Made by a program: the position numbers and the translations under genes
Source of the DNA: Acidobacteriota bacterium
Lineage (GTDB): Bacteria > Acidobacteriota > Vicinamibacteria > Vicinamibacterales > Vicinamibacteraceae
Assembly (NCBI GenBank): GCA_020845575.1
Contig: JADLFL010000012.1
Location: 1-64,000, forward strand
Direction: 5' to 3'
DNA length: 64,000 nucleotides
Shown: in pieces, positions 8,340 through 17,168 of the stretch
Numbering within the stretch: the first letter of the stretch is position 1
Layout of the letters: each line of letters begins with the position of its first letter
Notes under the pieces: generated by a model
The model's database searches: none
What the model saw: only the letters and a program-made list of their open reading frames with translations
What the model was told of the DNA's origin: nothing

Positions 8340-9284
8340 TCAGCGAATCGCGTTGCGTTGTTCGGTGAGGATGTCTTCGAGCGTGCGGGTGATGGGGATG
8401 TCCGGGTGCCAGCCCGTGATCGCGGTGAGGCGAGTGCGATCGCCGAGCAAGAGCGAGACGTCGACCGGGCGGAGCTTCGCGGGGTCGACGTCCACGTCGA
8501 CCGGTACCGTCACGGCGGCGCGCAGCATGTCGAGCAGCGCGCCGATCTCGAACGCTTCGCCGCGACACACGTTGTAGACCTCGCCGCTTGCGCCCCGCTG
8601 CATCAGCAGCCGGTACGCGCGCACCGTGTCCCTGACGTCGGTGAAGTCGCGTCGCGCCGTGAGGTTGCCCACGCGCAGCGGGCCCGCTTCGAGGCCGCGT
8701 TCGATGCGCGCCAGTTGCCTGGCGAATTCGGGCGCGAAGAAACCGGGACCCTGACCGGGGCCGATGTGGTTGAAGGGCCTCACGATCACCACGTCGAGCC
8801 CCTCTCGCACCGCGGCGCGCGCCACCATCTCCTGCGCGAGTTTGCTCACGCCGTACGGCGTTGCCGGCGACACGCGCGCGTCCTCGCTCAGCGGCTCATC
8901 GGACGGCGCATACACGGCGGCCGACGTCGTCACGAGCACGCGTGCGTCAGGAGCGTGACGGCCGATGCTGCGCAGCAGCACGTGCGTCACTCGCGCGTTG
9001 AGGTCGAGTGCGACATCGGTGTGCGCCCACGCGGCACCCTGATTGGCTGCACCGGCGAGGTGGTACAGCGACGACGGACGCGCCGACGCAATCGCGGCGC
9101 CGACGACACTCGCCTCGCGCAGGTCCACTTCGCGCCACGTCACGCCGTCGAGTGCCAGTGATGCGGGCGGTGGCGGGACGCCCGGGCGATACCAGCCCTC
9201 CACGGGCCCGTCCTGGCGCAGGAGCGCCACGAGATGCTGGCCGGCGAAGCCCGCCGCACCAGTGACGACAGTGGGGCGAGTCAT
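8340..9284 (-). CDS. rmd: NAD(P)-dependent sugar-nucleotide reductase/epimerase, RMD-like
   Basis: 314-residue extended short-chain dehydrogenase. It has the Rossmann GxxGxxG at residues 9-15 (GAAGFAG), catalytic YxxxK at Tyr144/Lys148 (YGVSK) and the TSAAVY serine strand. The segments RPFNHIGPGQGPGFFAPEFARQ and RVGNLTARRDFTDVRDTVRAY closely follow GDP-6-deoxy-D-mannose reductases (Rmd), which make GDP-D-rhamnose for cell-surface glycans. A different 4-reductase or epimerase specificity is possible. It starts seven bases after lptD stops and is the last gene of the deoxynucleoside kinase-accD-folC-lptD run, so it probably serves outer-membrane glycan assembly. Confidence 0.82.
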   Translation of the reverse strand: MTRPTVVTGAAGFAGQHLVALLRQDGPVEGWYRPGVPPPPASLALDGVTWREVDLREASVVGAAIASARPSSLYHLAGAANQGAAWAHTDVALDLNARVTHVLLRSIGRHAPDARVLVTTSAAVYAPSDEPLSEDARVSPATPYGVSKLAQEMVARAAVREGLDVVIVRPFNHIGPGQGPGFFAPEFARQLARIERGLEAGPLRVGNLTARRDFTDVRDTVRAYRLLMQRGASGEVYNVCRGEAFEIGALLDMLRAAVTVPVDVDVDPAKLRPVDVSLLLGDRTRLTAITGWHPDIPITRTLEDILTEQRNAIR

Positions 9285-9291
9285 GAGCGCG

Positions 9292-11610
9292 CTAGTAGGA
9301 CCGTCCCCCGAAGCTTCCGCTCGCGCCCGTGTTGCCGCCGAACGCGCCGAGGAAGTTCGAGAAGGTCCCGAGACCGGCCAGCGTGAAGCCGATGTTGAAG
9401 CGGCGATCCTGCGGCACGGGGAAGCTCGAATACTGCGCGAAGTTCATCGTCTGGTATTCGACGATGATGCCGCAGCACTGCGCGTTGTAGTAGCCGACGA
9501 TGCGTCTGTCGATCATCGTCTGGCGCCCCATGTCGTAGTAGAAGGAGAACGTCCCGCCGATCCGGTTCCGCGCCGTGCGCACCGTCGTGCCGCCGTTGAG
9601 GAAGTTGTCGGGCCGCGTCGGATCGAACGAGAACTTGCGCTGGCTCCAGCCGCCGTTCACGTCGAGCCACTGGCGCAGGCCGTAACTGCCGTTCACGCGG
9701 ATGCTCTGGAACTCGCCGGCGCGGTCGTCCCAGTCGAGGCGTGCCGTGACGTTGGTGCGCTGGCTGGGCGAGAAATTCGCGCTGAAGTTGATCGGCGAGA
9801 AGTTGCTCGGTTCACGCCCGAAATAGTTCAGCGGATACGAACCGAAATCGTAGAGGCTGGCTCGCGGGTCGCTGTAGTAGCTCTGTGTGATGCCGATCGT
9901 CAGGAAGTCGCGCGTGCGTGCGGCAGACTCCCCGGCGCGCCGTTTTGCCGTGAAGCGATTGACGATGCCGTAGGCGATGCGCGTCGTGCCGCCGTACGTG
10001 AAGTCGTACCCTTCCAGCTTCGGGATGCGGTCGTACCCCTCGAACGTGGTGAGCCGTTGCACGGTGAACGTGGGTTCGATCGTGTGCTTGTACTTCTCGG
10101 CGTAGCCGTTGCCCGGCGTGTCCCACACCTTCGTGAACTTCGGCCCGACGATGTCGGTGCGCAGGTCCCAGTAGCGCCGCGTGAGCGGCACGTCGGCCTG
10201 CACGTCGCGATTGTTGACGTCCTTCACGTAGCTCTCGCTGTAGCGCGTGAAGTGGTACGCGATCGAGGAGTTGAAGGTGAGGAACGGCCACTTGTTGAAC
10301 GGGATCCGTACAGACGGCGTGATGTCGAAGCGCTGGAGCCCCTGGTCGTACTCGATGTTGTTGGCTTGGTCGGTGTCGACGCGCGTGATGTTCACCCACT
10401 CCGAGCCCAGGCTGTAGTAGATCGGCGTCTTGCCGATGCGGCTCTGCGCCAGCGAGTAGGAGAGCCGCGGCGTGCCGCCCATGGTCTGTGACGACGCCTC
10501 GGTGTAGAAGAGCTCCGTGGTGTCGTAGGTCGCGCTGACGCCCTGCTTGCCCCACGTGCCAGAGAGGTTGCCGCGGATGGTGCGCGTGCGCGACGACCAG
10601 TCGTACGGGTTCTGATTGAACGTCGCGCGCGTGACGATGCTGGAGAAGTAGTCGATGTTGCCGCGCGCGCGCAGCTTGAACGGCAGCGCCTGCCCGACGT
10701 TGGCGCGAATCTCGTAGTTGGTCGCGGCCGGCGTCGTGACGGATCCCGCCGTCGTCGAGTACGACGCCTCCTTCTCCTTCAGGTAGTACGTGTTGAACGA
10801 TCCCTGAGAGCCGGGGCCCGCGACGTAGCGGTACTCGGCGCCGACGCCCTGGCCGCGCTTGGTGAACCAGTCGTGCGTGATGGTGGCGTCCTGGCTGCGG
10901 TTGATCGCCCAGAAGAACGCGTTGCTGATGCTCTGGCCGCGGATGACCGACGACCCGTAGGTGGGCAGCAGGAACCCCGTCGCGCGGTCGTCGCTCTGGA
11001 TCGGGTAGTACATCACGGGCAGGTAGAACATCGGCACGCCCTTCACCTTGAGCACGGTGTTGGTCAGGACGGCGTACTCCTCGAGCTCGACCAGCGCGGT
11101 GCTCGAGACGAGCTCCCAGCGCGGCGTGGGCTGCACGCAGCTGGTGAACCCCCCGCGCGTGATCTTGTAGCGCTTCGGCCCGACCTTCTCCACCTTCTCG
11201 CCGTAGAACAGCGCATCGGGTTCCTGCGTGCCGAAGAAGCTCTTGTCCACCTTGTCGCCGAGGTACGTCGACCCCGTGGCGTCGTAGAACACGGCGAGCT
11301 TGGTCGTGTTGTCGAACTCCAGGCGCTCGGCCGCGATGCGCGTCTGCGCCGACGTGTAGACGACGTTGCCCGTCGCCACCACCTTGCCCGTCTCGCGGTC
11401 GTACTCGACCTCGTCGGCGAGGAACCGCTGCGCGCCGTCTTCCTGTTCCAGTTCGACCTCGCCGATCAGGCGCGTCTTCGTCCCGTCGATCTCGATGCGG
11501 AGCTGACGGGAGAGCTTGAACCCGGGCAGCTGCTGCGCCAGCGCCAGCGTGGGCAGCGCCGTTAGGACCAGCAGGAGCGTGAGGACACGAAGCGTGATGA
11601 ATGCGGGCAC
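9292..11610 (-). CDS. lptD: LPS-assembly protein LptD
   Basis: LptD is the outer-membrane barrel that inserts lipopolysaccharide at the cell surface. The ~772-residue product has a signal peptide (RVLTLLLVLTALPTLALAQ). An OstA/LptA-like jelly-roll follows (~30-200), with ADEVEYDRETGKVVATGNVVY and AERLEFDNTTK, then GVPMFYLPVMYYPI at the start of the barrel domain. The rest is alternating aromatic strands to FGGRSY at the end. Cysteines are SCVQPTPRWEL in the N-domain and an adjacent pair, AQCCGIIVEYQ, near the C-terminus, as in other LptDs whose disulfides lock the plug. Start taken as the GTG at 11610, the last one before the signal peptide; no strong ribosome-binding site is visible. The folC stop is 41 bases upstream. 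Confidence 0.93.
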   Translation of the reverse strand: MPAFITLRVLTLLLVLTALPTLALAQQLPGFKLSRQLRIEIDGTKTRLIGEVELEQEDGAQRFLADEVEYDRETGKVVATGNVVYTSAQTRIAAERLEFDNTTKLAVFYDATGSTYLGDKVDKSFFGTQEPDALFYGEKVEKVGPKRYKITRGGFTSCVQPTPRWELVSSTALVELEEYAVLTNTVLKVKGVPMFYLPVMYYPIQSDDRATGFLLPTYGSSVIRGQSISNAFFWAINRSQDATITHDWFTKRGQGVGAEYRYVAGPGSQGSFNTYYLKEKEASYSTTAGSVTTPAATNYEIRANVGQALPFKLRARGNIDYFSSIVTRATFNQNPYDWSSRTRTIRGNLSGTWGKQGVSATYDTTELFYTEASSQTMGGTPRLSYSLAQSRIGKTPIYYSLGSEWVNITRVDTDQANNIEYDQGLQRFDITPSVRIPFNKWPFLTFNSSIAYHFTRYSESYVKDVNNRDVQADVPLTRRYWDLRTDIVGPKFTKVWDTPGNGYAEKYKHTIEPTFTVQRLTTFEGYDRIPKLEGYDFTYGGTTRIAYGIVNRFTAKRRAGESAARTRDFLTIGITQSYYSDPRASLYDFGSYPLNYFGREPSNFSPINFSANFSPSQRTNVTARLDWDDRAGEFQSIRVNGSYGLRQWLDVNGGWSQRKFSFDPTRPDNFLNGGTTVRTARNRIGGTFSFYYDMGRQTMIDRRIVGYYNAQCCGIIVEYQTMNFAQYSSFPVPQDRRFNIGFTLAGLGTFSNFLGAFGGNTGASGSFGGRSY

Positions 11611-11651
11611 GGGGCTGGGGGAAGGCGCCTGGCGTGGCGACCCGCAGAATA

Positions 11652-13025
11652 TCACGCGGGATCGGGCGGCCCCGGCGCTTGGTCGAGCCATGCGAGGGCC
11701 GCGCCGACCAGGAAGAGCGAGCCTGCGACGACCACACGCGCACGTCCCGAAGCCGCGGCACGGAGCGCGTCGGCCGGCGTGGCGACCGCCTCGACGCGAA
11801 GGGCGGGGGCGAGCGTGGCGATGCGCGACGCGAGCGCGTCGGCGGGCAGGGATCTCGGCAGGTCGACAGTCGTGGCGATGACGCGCGACGCAAGAGGCAA
11901 CAGTGGTGCGAGGAGGCCGTCGACATCCTTGTCGCGCATGCACGCCGTGACGAGGATGGCTGGCGTGAACGCGGCGTCCTTCAGCCACACCGCAAGGGCG
12001 CGCGCGCCGTCGGGGTTGTGCGCGCCGTCGAGCACGACCGGGGCGCCCGACGGCAGCGTGCGCCGGTCGAGCCGGCCGGGCCAGCGTGCCTGCGTGAGAC
12101 CTGAGACGATCGCGTCGCGGCCGCCGCCAATGCCTGCCGCTTCGAGGGCTTCGAGCAGTCGCACGGCCACGGCCGCGTTCGCGGCCTGATGCGCGCCACG
12201 CAGTCCGAGCACGAGCGGGCCGTAGGTGCGACGCGGTGTCTCGATTGTCAGCGGGGTGTTTTCGGTTGCGGGAAAGTTGGTCGGGCTCGCAGAGCCGGCC
12301 CTGCAGGTGGGAGCGCCAGCCCTACCAGGCGGAGAGCCGCCAGTCGCGATGCGCACATCGTCTGCGGTGCGGATCAGTGTGGCGTGGCGTTGCGTACAGG
12401 TCTGTTCGATGACGCGCGCCGGCTCGTCGTCGGTCACGCCGCTGACGACAGTTGCGCCCATCGCAATCACGCCGGCCTTCTCGGCGGCGATGTGGGCCAG
12501 CGAGTCGCCGAGGTACGCCATGTGGTCGAAGCCGATGGACGTGATCGCCGCAAACGGCGCATCGACGACGTTGGTGGCGTCGAGACGTCCGCCCAGCCCG
12601 ACCTCGAGCACCGCCACGTCGACCGCTGCGGTGCGAAACAGCACGAACGCCGTCGCCGTTGTCAGTTCGAAATAGGTCCCCGGTCCGGGAAGCGCGTTGC
12701 TCGCGAGGAGCGCGTCCTCCGCATCGAACACCTCCTGCAGCGCCGCGTCGAGGGCCTCGTCGGTCACGGGTGTGCCGTCGATGGCGAAGCGCTCGCGCAG
12801 ATGGACGAGATGGGGCGACGTGTACCGGCCCACGCGCAGCCCGGCAGCGTGCAGGGCGTGCGACACCATGGCCGTCACCGATCCCTTGCCGTTGGTGCCG
12901 GCGATGATGACCGGCGTGCCTGTGCGTTCGGGATGTCCGAGGGCGTCGACGAGCGTGCGGATCGTGACGAGCCCGAGCTTGACGCCGACGAACTCGCGCG
13001 TGGCGAGACGGCCCTGTGGCGTCAT
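11652..13025 (-). CDS. folC: Bifunctional folylpolyglutamate synthase / dihydrofolate synthase FolC
   Basis: 457 residues. The N-terminal Mur-ligase fold carries the ATP loop IIAGTNGKGSV (residues 40-50), the folate loop TSPHLVHLRERF, and VGLGGRLDATNVV and TSIGFDHMAYLGDSL. The C-terminal domain has LDGAHNPDGARAL. The enzyme adds glutamate to dihydropteroate and folates. Residues ~229-258 form a Gly/Pro/Ala/Ser stretch unlike the rest, encoded by a copy of the palindromic repeat seen at 5418-5488, and likely form a surface loop between domains. The start ATG overlaps the accD stop (ATGA, 13022-13025), so the genes are translationally coupled. Confidence 0.95.
   Translation of the reverse strand: MTPQGRLATREFVGVKLGLVTIRTLVDALGHPERTGTPVIIAGTNGKGSVTAMVSHALHAAGLRVGRYTSPHLVHLRERFAIDGTPVTDEALDAALQEVFDAEDALLASNALPGPGTYFELTTATAFVLFRTAAVDVAVLEVGLGGRLDATNVVDAPFAAITSIGFDHMAYLGDSLAHIAAEKAGVIAMGATVVSGVTDDEPARVIEQTCTQRHATLIRTADDVRIATGGSPPGRAGAPTCRAGSASPTNFPATENTPLTIETPRRTYGPLVLGLRGAHQAANAAVAVRLLEALEAAGIGGGRDAIVSGLTQARWPGRLDRRTLPSGAPVVLDGAHNPDGARALAVWLKDAAFTPAILVTACMRDKDVDGLLAPLLPLASRVIATTVDLPRSLPADALASRIATLAPALRVEAVATPADALRAAASGRARVVVAGSLFLVGAALAWLDQAPGPPDPA
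12272..12340. repeat. Palindromic repeat copy inserted in frame in folC
   Basis: TCGGGCTCGCAGAGCCGGCCCTG (12281-12303) matches the intergenic repeat core GGGCTCGGAGAGCCGGCCCTAC with few changes. It is followed by more Gly/Pro-coding GC-rich sequence to about 12340. The added length keeps the frame open and encodes ~25-30 residues with no counterpart in typical FolC proteins. Confidence 0.65.
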
Positions 13026-13867
13026 GCCGGTGTGTGCATGAACCTCAGGGCGTCGGCGATCGCTGCCTTCAGCTTGCGGCGGTCCACGATCATGTCGACC
13101 ATCCCGTGCTCGACGAGGAACTCGGCGCGCTGGAAGCCTTCCGGCAGCTTCTGGCGGATCGTCTGCTCGATCACGCGCGGGCCGGCGAAACCGATGAGGG
13201 CCTTCGGTTCGGCGATGTTCAGGTCGCCGAGCATCGCGAAGCTGGCGGTGACGCCGCCGGTGGTGGGATCGGTGAGAACCGAGATGTACGGCAGGCCTGC
13301 GCGATCGAGACGCGCGAGCGCGGCGCTCACCTTCGCCATCTGCATGAGCGAGAGCGTGCCCTCCATCATCCGCGCGCCGCCCGAGCACGACACCACCACC
13401 ACGGGACGACGGTGCTGGAGTCCGCGCTCGATCGCCCGCGTGATCTTCTCGCCGACCACCACGCCCATGCTGCCGCCGATGAAGGAGTACTCCATCGCGG
13501 CCACCTCGGTCTCGATCCCGTCGATCGTGCCGGTCCCGCAGACGATCGCGTCCTCGAGGCCGGTGGCCTCCTGTGCCGTGCGCAGGCGCTGCGAGTACGG
13601 CTTGGTGTCGATGAAACTCAGGGGATCGGTCGACGCGAGGCCGCGATCGTGCTCGACCCACGGCCCGTCGAACAGCATCGCGAGGCGGTCGGCGGCGCCG
13701 AGGCGGAAGTGATGTCCGCACTTCGGGCACACCTGCATGTTGCCGTCGAGGTCCTTCTTGTAGAGCGCCTGGCCGCAGTCCGGGCACTTGACCCAGATGC
13801 CTTCAGGGATGCGGCTCGCCTTCTCCGTCGGGGCGATGGGTTTGGGAACGCGCTTGAACCAGGCCAT
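13022..13867 (-). CDS. accD: Acetyl-CoA carboxylase carboxyltransferase subunit beta
   Basis: 281 residues. It carries the N-terminal zinc ribbon CPDC...CPKC (Cys28, 31, 47, 50), then a crotonase-like carboxyltransferase core with DPLSFIDTKPYSQRL, MEYSFIGGSMGVVVGEKI, SCSGGARMMEGTLSLMQMAK and LTDPTTGGVTASFAMLGD. It pairs with AccA to move the carboxyl group from biotin to acetyl-CoA, the first step of fatty-acid synthesis. Length and motifs are standard. It precedes folC with a 4-base overlap, the common accD-folC order. Confidence 0.97.
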   Translation of the reverse strand: MAWFKRVPKPIAPTEKASRIPEGIWVKCPDCGQALYKKDLDGNMQVCPKCGHHFRLGAADRLAMLFDGPWVEHDRGLASTDPLSFIDTKPYSQRLRTAQEATGLEDAIVCGTGTIDGIETEVAAMEYSFIGGSMGVVVGEKITRAIERGLQHRRPVVVVSCSGGARMMEGTLSLMQMAKVSAALARLDRAGLPYISVLTDPTTGGVTASFAMLGDLNIAEPKALIGFAGPRVIEQTIRQKLPEGFQRAEFLVEHGMVDMIVDRRKLKAAIADALRFMHTPA

Positions 13868-13963
13868 GGGGTGTCGTGACCGTGCCGCGGTGCCGGGGAC
13901 TGCCCCGGCCGTTCGCGACGTCGGCTGGCGAAGGTGACAGCGTAGCCGTCGCCGGAGGGCACG

Positions 13964-14605
13964 TCAACGCTGCCGCGGGACGTAGTACTGGGTGCCCTGC
14001 TGCATGTGCTCGATCTGTCGGAGCAGGTCTTCGACGTCTTCGTCGTGCCAGTCGAGCCCGAGCGACGAGGTCTCGACGACGAGCAGTGGAGCGCTGGTGT
14101 AGTGGAAGAAGAAGTGGTTGAAGGCGTCGTTCAACTCACCGATTCGCGCTTCGTCATCGGCTGCGCGACGATCGGCGAGTCGGCGGGCCCTGTCACGCAG
14201 GTGCTTGCGCAGCCTGTCTGTCGGGCACTGCAGATAGACGACGACGTCGGGCGTCGGGAGATCCCTGGTGAGCAGGTCGTACAGGCGTTGATAGATGAAG
14301 AGCTCGTTGTCGTCCAGCGTCAGGTACGCGAAAATCCTGTCCTTGTCGAACAGGTAGTCGCAGACGGTGGTCTGGCTGAAGAGGTCGCCCTGCCGCAGGG
14401 TTTCCTGCTGGCGATGGCGCGCGAGCAGATGGAAGAGCTGCGCCTGGAACGCCGCGCCGCTGCCGCGTGCGCGACGGTCGCCTGCAAACGGATTCTCCCC
14501 ATCGTCGGTGACCAGCGTCGCGTCGAGGCGCTGCGCGAGACGTTCCGCGAGGAGGGCTTTGCCGACGCCCGGAGGGCCCTCGATCGCGAGGTAGCGCGCG
14601 TCCAC
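13964..14605 (-). CDS. Deoxynucleoside kinase (dNK/dGK family)
   Basis: About 213 residues. The P-loop is IEGPPGVGKALLAERLA (residues 8-24), followed by FQAQLFHLLARHRQQETL, SQTTVCDYLFDKDRIFAYLTLDDNE (the DRS-like region) and PDVVVYLQCPTDRLRKHLRDRAR. It phosphorylates deoxynucleosides for salvage. The residue after the P-loop lysine is Ala, where Ser/Thr is usual, which could affect Mg-ATP binding. The GTG at 14605 is chosen because VDARYLAIEG aligns with the usual MxxRYLAIEG start. The frame is open further upstream. Gap to accD is 96 bp, so an operon is likely. Confidence 0.85.
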   Translation of the reverse strand: MDARYLAIEGPPGVGKALLAERLAQRLDATLVTDDGENPFAGDRRARGSGAAFQAQLFHLLARHRQQETLRQGDLFSQTTVCDYLFDKDRIFAYLTLDDNELFIYQRLYDLLTRDLPTPDVVVYLQCPTDRLRKHLRDRARRLADRRAADDEARIGELNDAFNHFFFHYTSAPLLVVETSSLGLDWHDEDVEDLLRQIEHMQQGTQYYVPRQR

Positions 14606-14673
14606 GATGGCGCGCAGTATAGCGACGGGCTTCGAACCCCAGCAAGTCGCGCGTGCTAGCATGCGCCCGAGTG

Positions 14674-16818
14674 ATGACGCGTCGCCTGTTGCTCTCAGTC
14701 GGACTGGCGGTGGCCACCGCTTGTGCGTCGGCACCGCCGGCCGTACCACCCCCGGTCGTCGCCCCCGCCTACGAACCCAAGGTCGCCAGCATCCTGCGCC
14801 TCGAAGACTTGCGTGTGCTGGAGGATGCGCTCTCGCGTCCCGTGGCTCCACCGCCAGGCGTCGACGCCCGCGGCCGTCCGCGGCCCGCCGCACCGGCGCC
14901 GCCGGCGATGGATCTCGTCACGCTCCTCGGCGATTCGGATGCGCGCGTGCGCCGGCGTGCCGCACTCGGGATCGGCCGCGTGGGTCTGTCCGCCGGCGTG
15001 GCGCCGCTGGTGGGCCACCTCCAGGATCCCGACGCCGACGTGCGCGCGATGGTGGCGTTCGCGCTGGGGCTCATCGGCGACGCCGCGGCCGTCGATCCGC
15101 TGGTGACGACGCTGGGCGACCCGAGTCCGCTGGTGAAGGGGCGTGCGGCGCACGCGCTCGGACTCATCGGTCCCGACAAGGCGGCGGCTTCCGCCGCACC
15201 CATCGCGCAGATGGTGCAGCGCCTGGTGTCGGCCGGCGCGATCGGCACGCCACCGGCCGATGAAGGCGGTGTGCCGTCGCCCGAAGCCGAGGCGGTGCGT
15301 CGGGGGCTCATCGCTCTGACGGCGTTGCGCAGCTACGACGGCCTTGCCACGGCGGTGCTCGACGCGCAGGGGCGTCCGCGCAGCTCATGGTGGCCCATCG
15401 CCGCGGCGCTCTCGCGCATCGCCGACGACCGTGCGGTGCCGGCGTTGATCGAACTCGTGTCGTCGCCGTCGCCGTTCACGGCAGGGTATGCGGTGCGCGG
15501 GCTCGGCGAGCGTCGCGCCGCGGCGGCGTTACCCACGCTGTTGCCCCTGCTCGAAGCGAAGCGCCAGGTCCATCCGCAGGTGCGGGTGTCCGCGGTGCGC
15601 GCCGCGGGACAACTGGCCGACGCACGCGCGGCGGCCCCGTTGCTGGCGTTGCTGCGCCAGCCTGATGTCGAACTCGGTCTCGAACTCGAGATCATGGGTG
15701 CGCTGGCGCAGATCGACATGCGCGACGCCGAACCGGATCTGATCGACAGGCTCACCGATCGATCGCCGTTCGTGCGCGCGGCGGCGTTGAAGACGCTGGC
15801 GCGCGTGGACTCGTTGTCGTTCACGACGGCGCTGTCTGGCCTCGATCCCGATGCCGACTGGCGCGTGCGCGCGGCGATGGCCGAGGCACTCACCACGCTG
15901 GCACCCGAGAACGCGACGCCGATGCTCGAACGCCTCGTCGCCGACGCCGACGCGCGCGTGCTGCCGTCGGTGCTGCGCGCGTGGAGCACGCTGAAGCTTC
16001 CCGGTCTCGAGAAGCATCTCGCCGCGGCGCTCGCTCGCGACGATGTGATGGTGCGCGCGGCGGCGGCCTCCGTCGTGGGCGCGCAGAAGCTGACGGCGCT
16101 GCGTGATGCGTTGATCGCGGCGTGGCAGCGCGCGAAGACCGACGCGGCCGACGATGCGCGTTGGGCGGCGCTCGACGCGCTCGCCACGCTCGATCCGGCG
16201 GCGGCGCGCGGGCCCATGGAAGAGACGCTCAGCGACCGCGACTGGGCCATGCGTCTGCGCGCGGCGCGCTGGCTCGTCGCACAGGATCCGTCCAGTGACG
16301 CGCTCACGCGCATCAGGCCGGCGCCCGTGTCGCAGGCGGCAGGCAGATACGCTGCCGCGCACCTCGTCTCGCCGGCGTACTCACCGCAGATCTACGTCGA
16401 GACCGCGAAGGGCACCATCCAGATCGAACTGGCGGTGCTCGACGCGCCCCTCACCGTGGAGAACTTCGTCGCGCTCGCGCGTCGCGGCTACTTCGACGGA
16501 CTGCGGTTGCATCGCGTGGTGCCGGCGTTTGTCGTGCAGGATGGCGATCCGCGCGGCGATGGATCGGGCGGCCCCGGCTACAGCATCCGCGACGAACTGA
16601 GCGATCGCCCGTATCGGCGCGGCACCGTGGGCATGGCGCTCGCAGGTCCCGACACCGGCGGCAGCCAATGGTTCATCACGCACGCGCCGCAACCGCATCT
16701 CGAAGCGCGCTACACGGTGTTCGGTGACGTGGTGAGCGGGATGGACGTGGTGGACGCGCTGGAGGTGGGCGATACGATCACGCGGATTCGCGTGTGGGAT
16801 GGTGTGACGCCCCAGTGA
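14674..16818 (+). CDS. HEAT-repeat protein with C-terminal cyclophilin-type peptidyl-prolyl isomerase domain
   Basis: About 714 residues, exported (RLLLSVGLAVATAC; Cys may be a lipidation site, though the lipobox is weak). Residues ~70-560 are a run of HEAT/PBS-lyase-like helical repeats of the form DxDVRxxAAxALGxIGDxxAVxPLxxxL (for example DADVRAMVAFALGLIGD). Residues ~570-714 are a cyclophilin domain: TAKGTIQIELAVLDAPLTVENF, LRLHRVVPAFVVQDGDPRGDG, GSQWFITHAPQPHLEARYTVFG. The catalytic Arg (HRVV) and the Gln/Phe positions (VQDGD, QWFIT) are present. It probably folds or chaperones exported proteins held by the HEAT scaffold (inference). Start alternatives are GTG 14671 and GTG 14653. Confidence 0.88.
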   Translation: MTRRLLLSVGLAVATACASAPPAVPPPVVAPAYEPKVASILRLEDLRVLEDALSRPVAPPPGVDARGRPRPAAPAPPAMDLVTLLGDSDARVRRRAALGIGRVGLSAGVAPLVGHLQDPDADVRAMVAFALGLIGDAAAVDPLVTTLGDPSPLVKGRAAHALGLIGPDKAAASAAPIAQMVQRLVSAGAIGTPPADEGGVPSPEAEAVRRGLIALTALRSYDGLATAVLDAQGRPRSSWWPIAAALSRIADDRAVPALIELVSSPSPFTAGYAVRGLGERRAAAALPTLLPLLEAKRQVHPQVRVSAVRAAGQLADARAAAPLLALLRQPDVELGLELEIMGALAQIDMRDAEPDLIDRLTDRSPFVRAAALKTLARVDSLSFTTALSGLDPDADWRVRAAMAEALTTLAPENATPMLERLVADADARVLPSVLRAWSTLKLPGLEKHLAAALARDDVMVRAAAASVVGAQKLTALRDALIAAWQRAKTDAADDARWAALDALATLDPAAARGPMEETLSDRDWAMRLRAARWLVAQDPSSDALTRIRPAPVSQAAGRYAAAHLVSPAYSPQIYVETAKGTIQIELAVLDAPLTVENFVALARRGYFDGLRLHRVVPAFVVQDGDPRGDGSGGPGYSIRDELSDRPYRRGTVGMALAGPDTGGSQWFITHAPQPHLEARYTVFGDVVSGMDVVDALEVGDTITRIRVWDGVTPQ

Positions 16819-16835
16819 CATCAAAGGGGACATGA

Positions 16836-16862
16836 AAGGGGCGCGGACAGCCGCGCCCCCTT
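16836..16862 (+). terminator. Probable terminator after the HEAT-cyclophilin gene
   Basis: AAGGGGCGCGG-acag-CCGCGCCCCCTT forms an 11-base GC-rich stem starting 18 bases after the stop codon. The trailing T-run is short (two bases), so the strength is uncertain. Confidence 0.6.
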
Positions 16863-17168
16863 GCGATCCCGTCAATCCGCCGCGTTGGTCGCGGCGGCCC
16901 TCGTGGCCGACTTCCTGGCCAAGGCGTAAACCCCCTTTCCAGGCGGTGTACATCTGGCCGGCCGCTCGCAGGCGTTCACGTACGCTCGCAACGCTGCCTC
17001 CCGCAATCACGGCCCGTGAGAGCGGGCGACGGCAGCCGTTCGCTACGGCCGGAAATGGCCGGCGGCCGCCGATGGAATCTGGCAGCCGCCGCATTTGTCC
17101 AACTGACGGGCCCCATCGGAGATGACGCCCGTTGCGGCCTGGCGACGAAGCGCCCGGACCGCGAACTA
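16863..17168. other. Non-coding or decayed stretch upstream of HEAT-cyclophilin terminator and downstream of the Lys/Ala-rich gene
   Basis: No gene with family support is seen on either strand. On the minus strand, 17206 down to 16872 could encode a short peptide ending ALARKSATRAAATNAAD. This resembles the tail of a small basic protein, but it is blocked by a stop a little upstream and has no ribosome-binding site. Confidence 0.5.

Noticed and set aside
7341..9161. 606-residue plus-strand frame across the NagX-like gene and the reductase
   Set aside because: Out of frame with the NagX-like gene and antisense to the reductase; Arg/Ala/His-rich with no domains.
16869..17094. Possible second small basic peptide (ending ALARKSATRAAATNAAD) near the Lys/Ala-rich gene
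   Set aside because: Frame is blocked by a stop a short way upstream, with no start or ribosome-binding site; at most a decayed relative.
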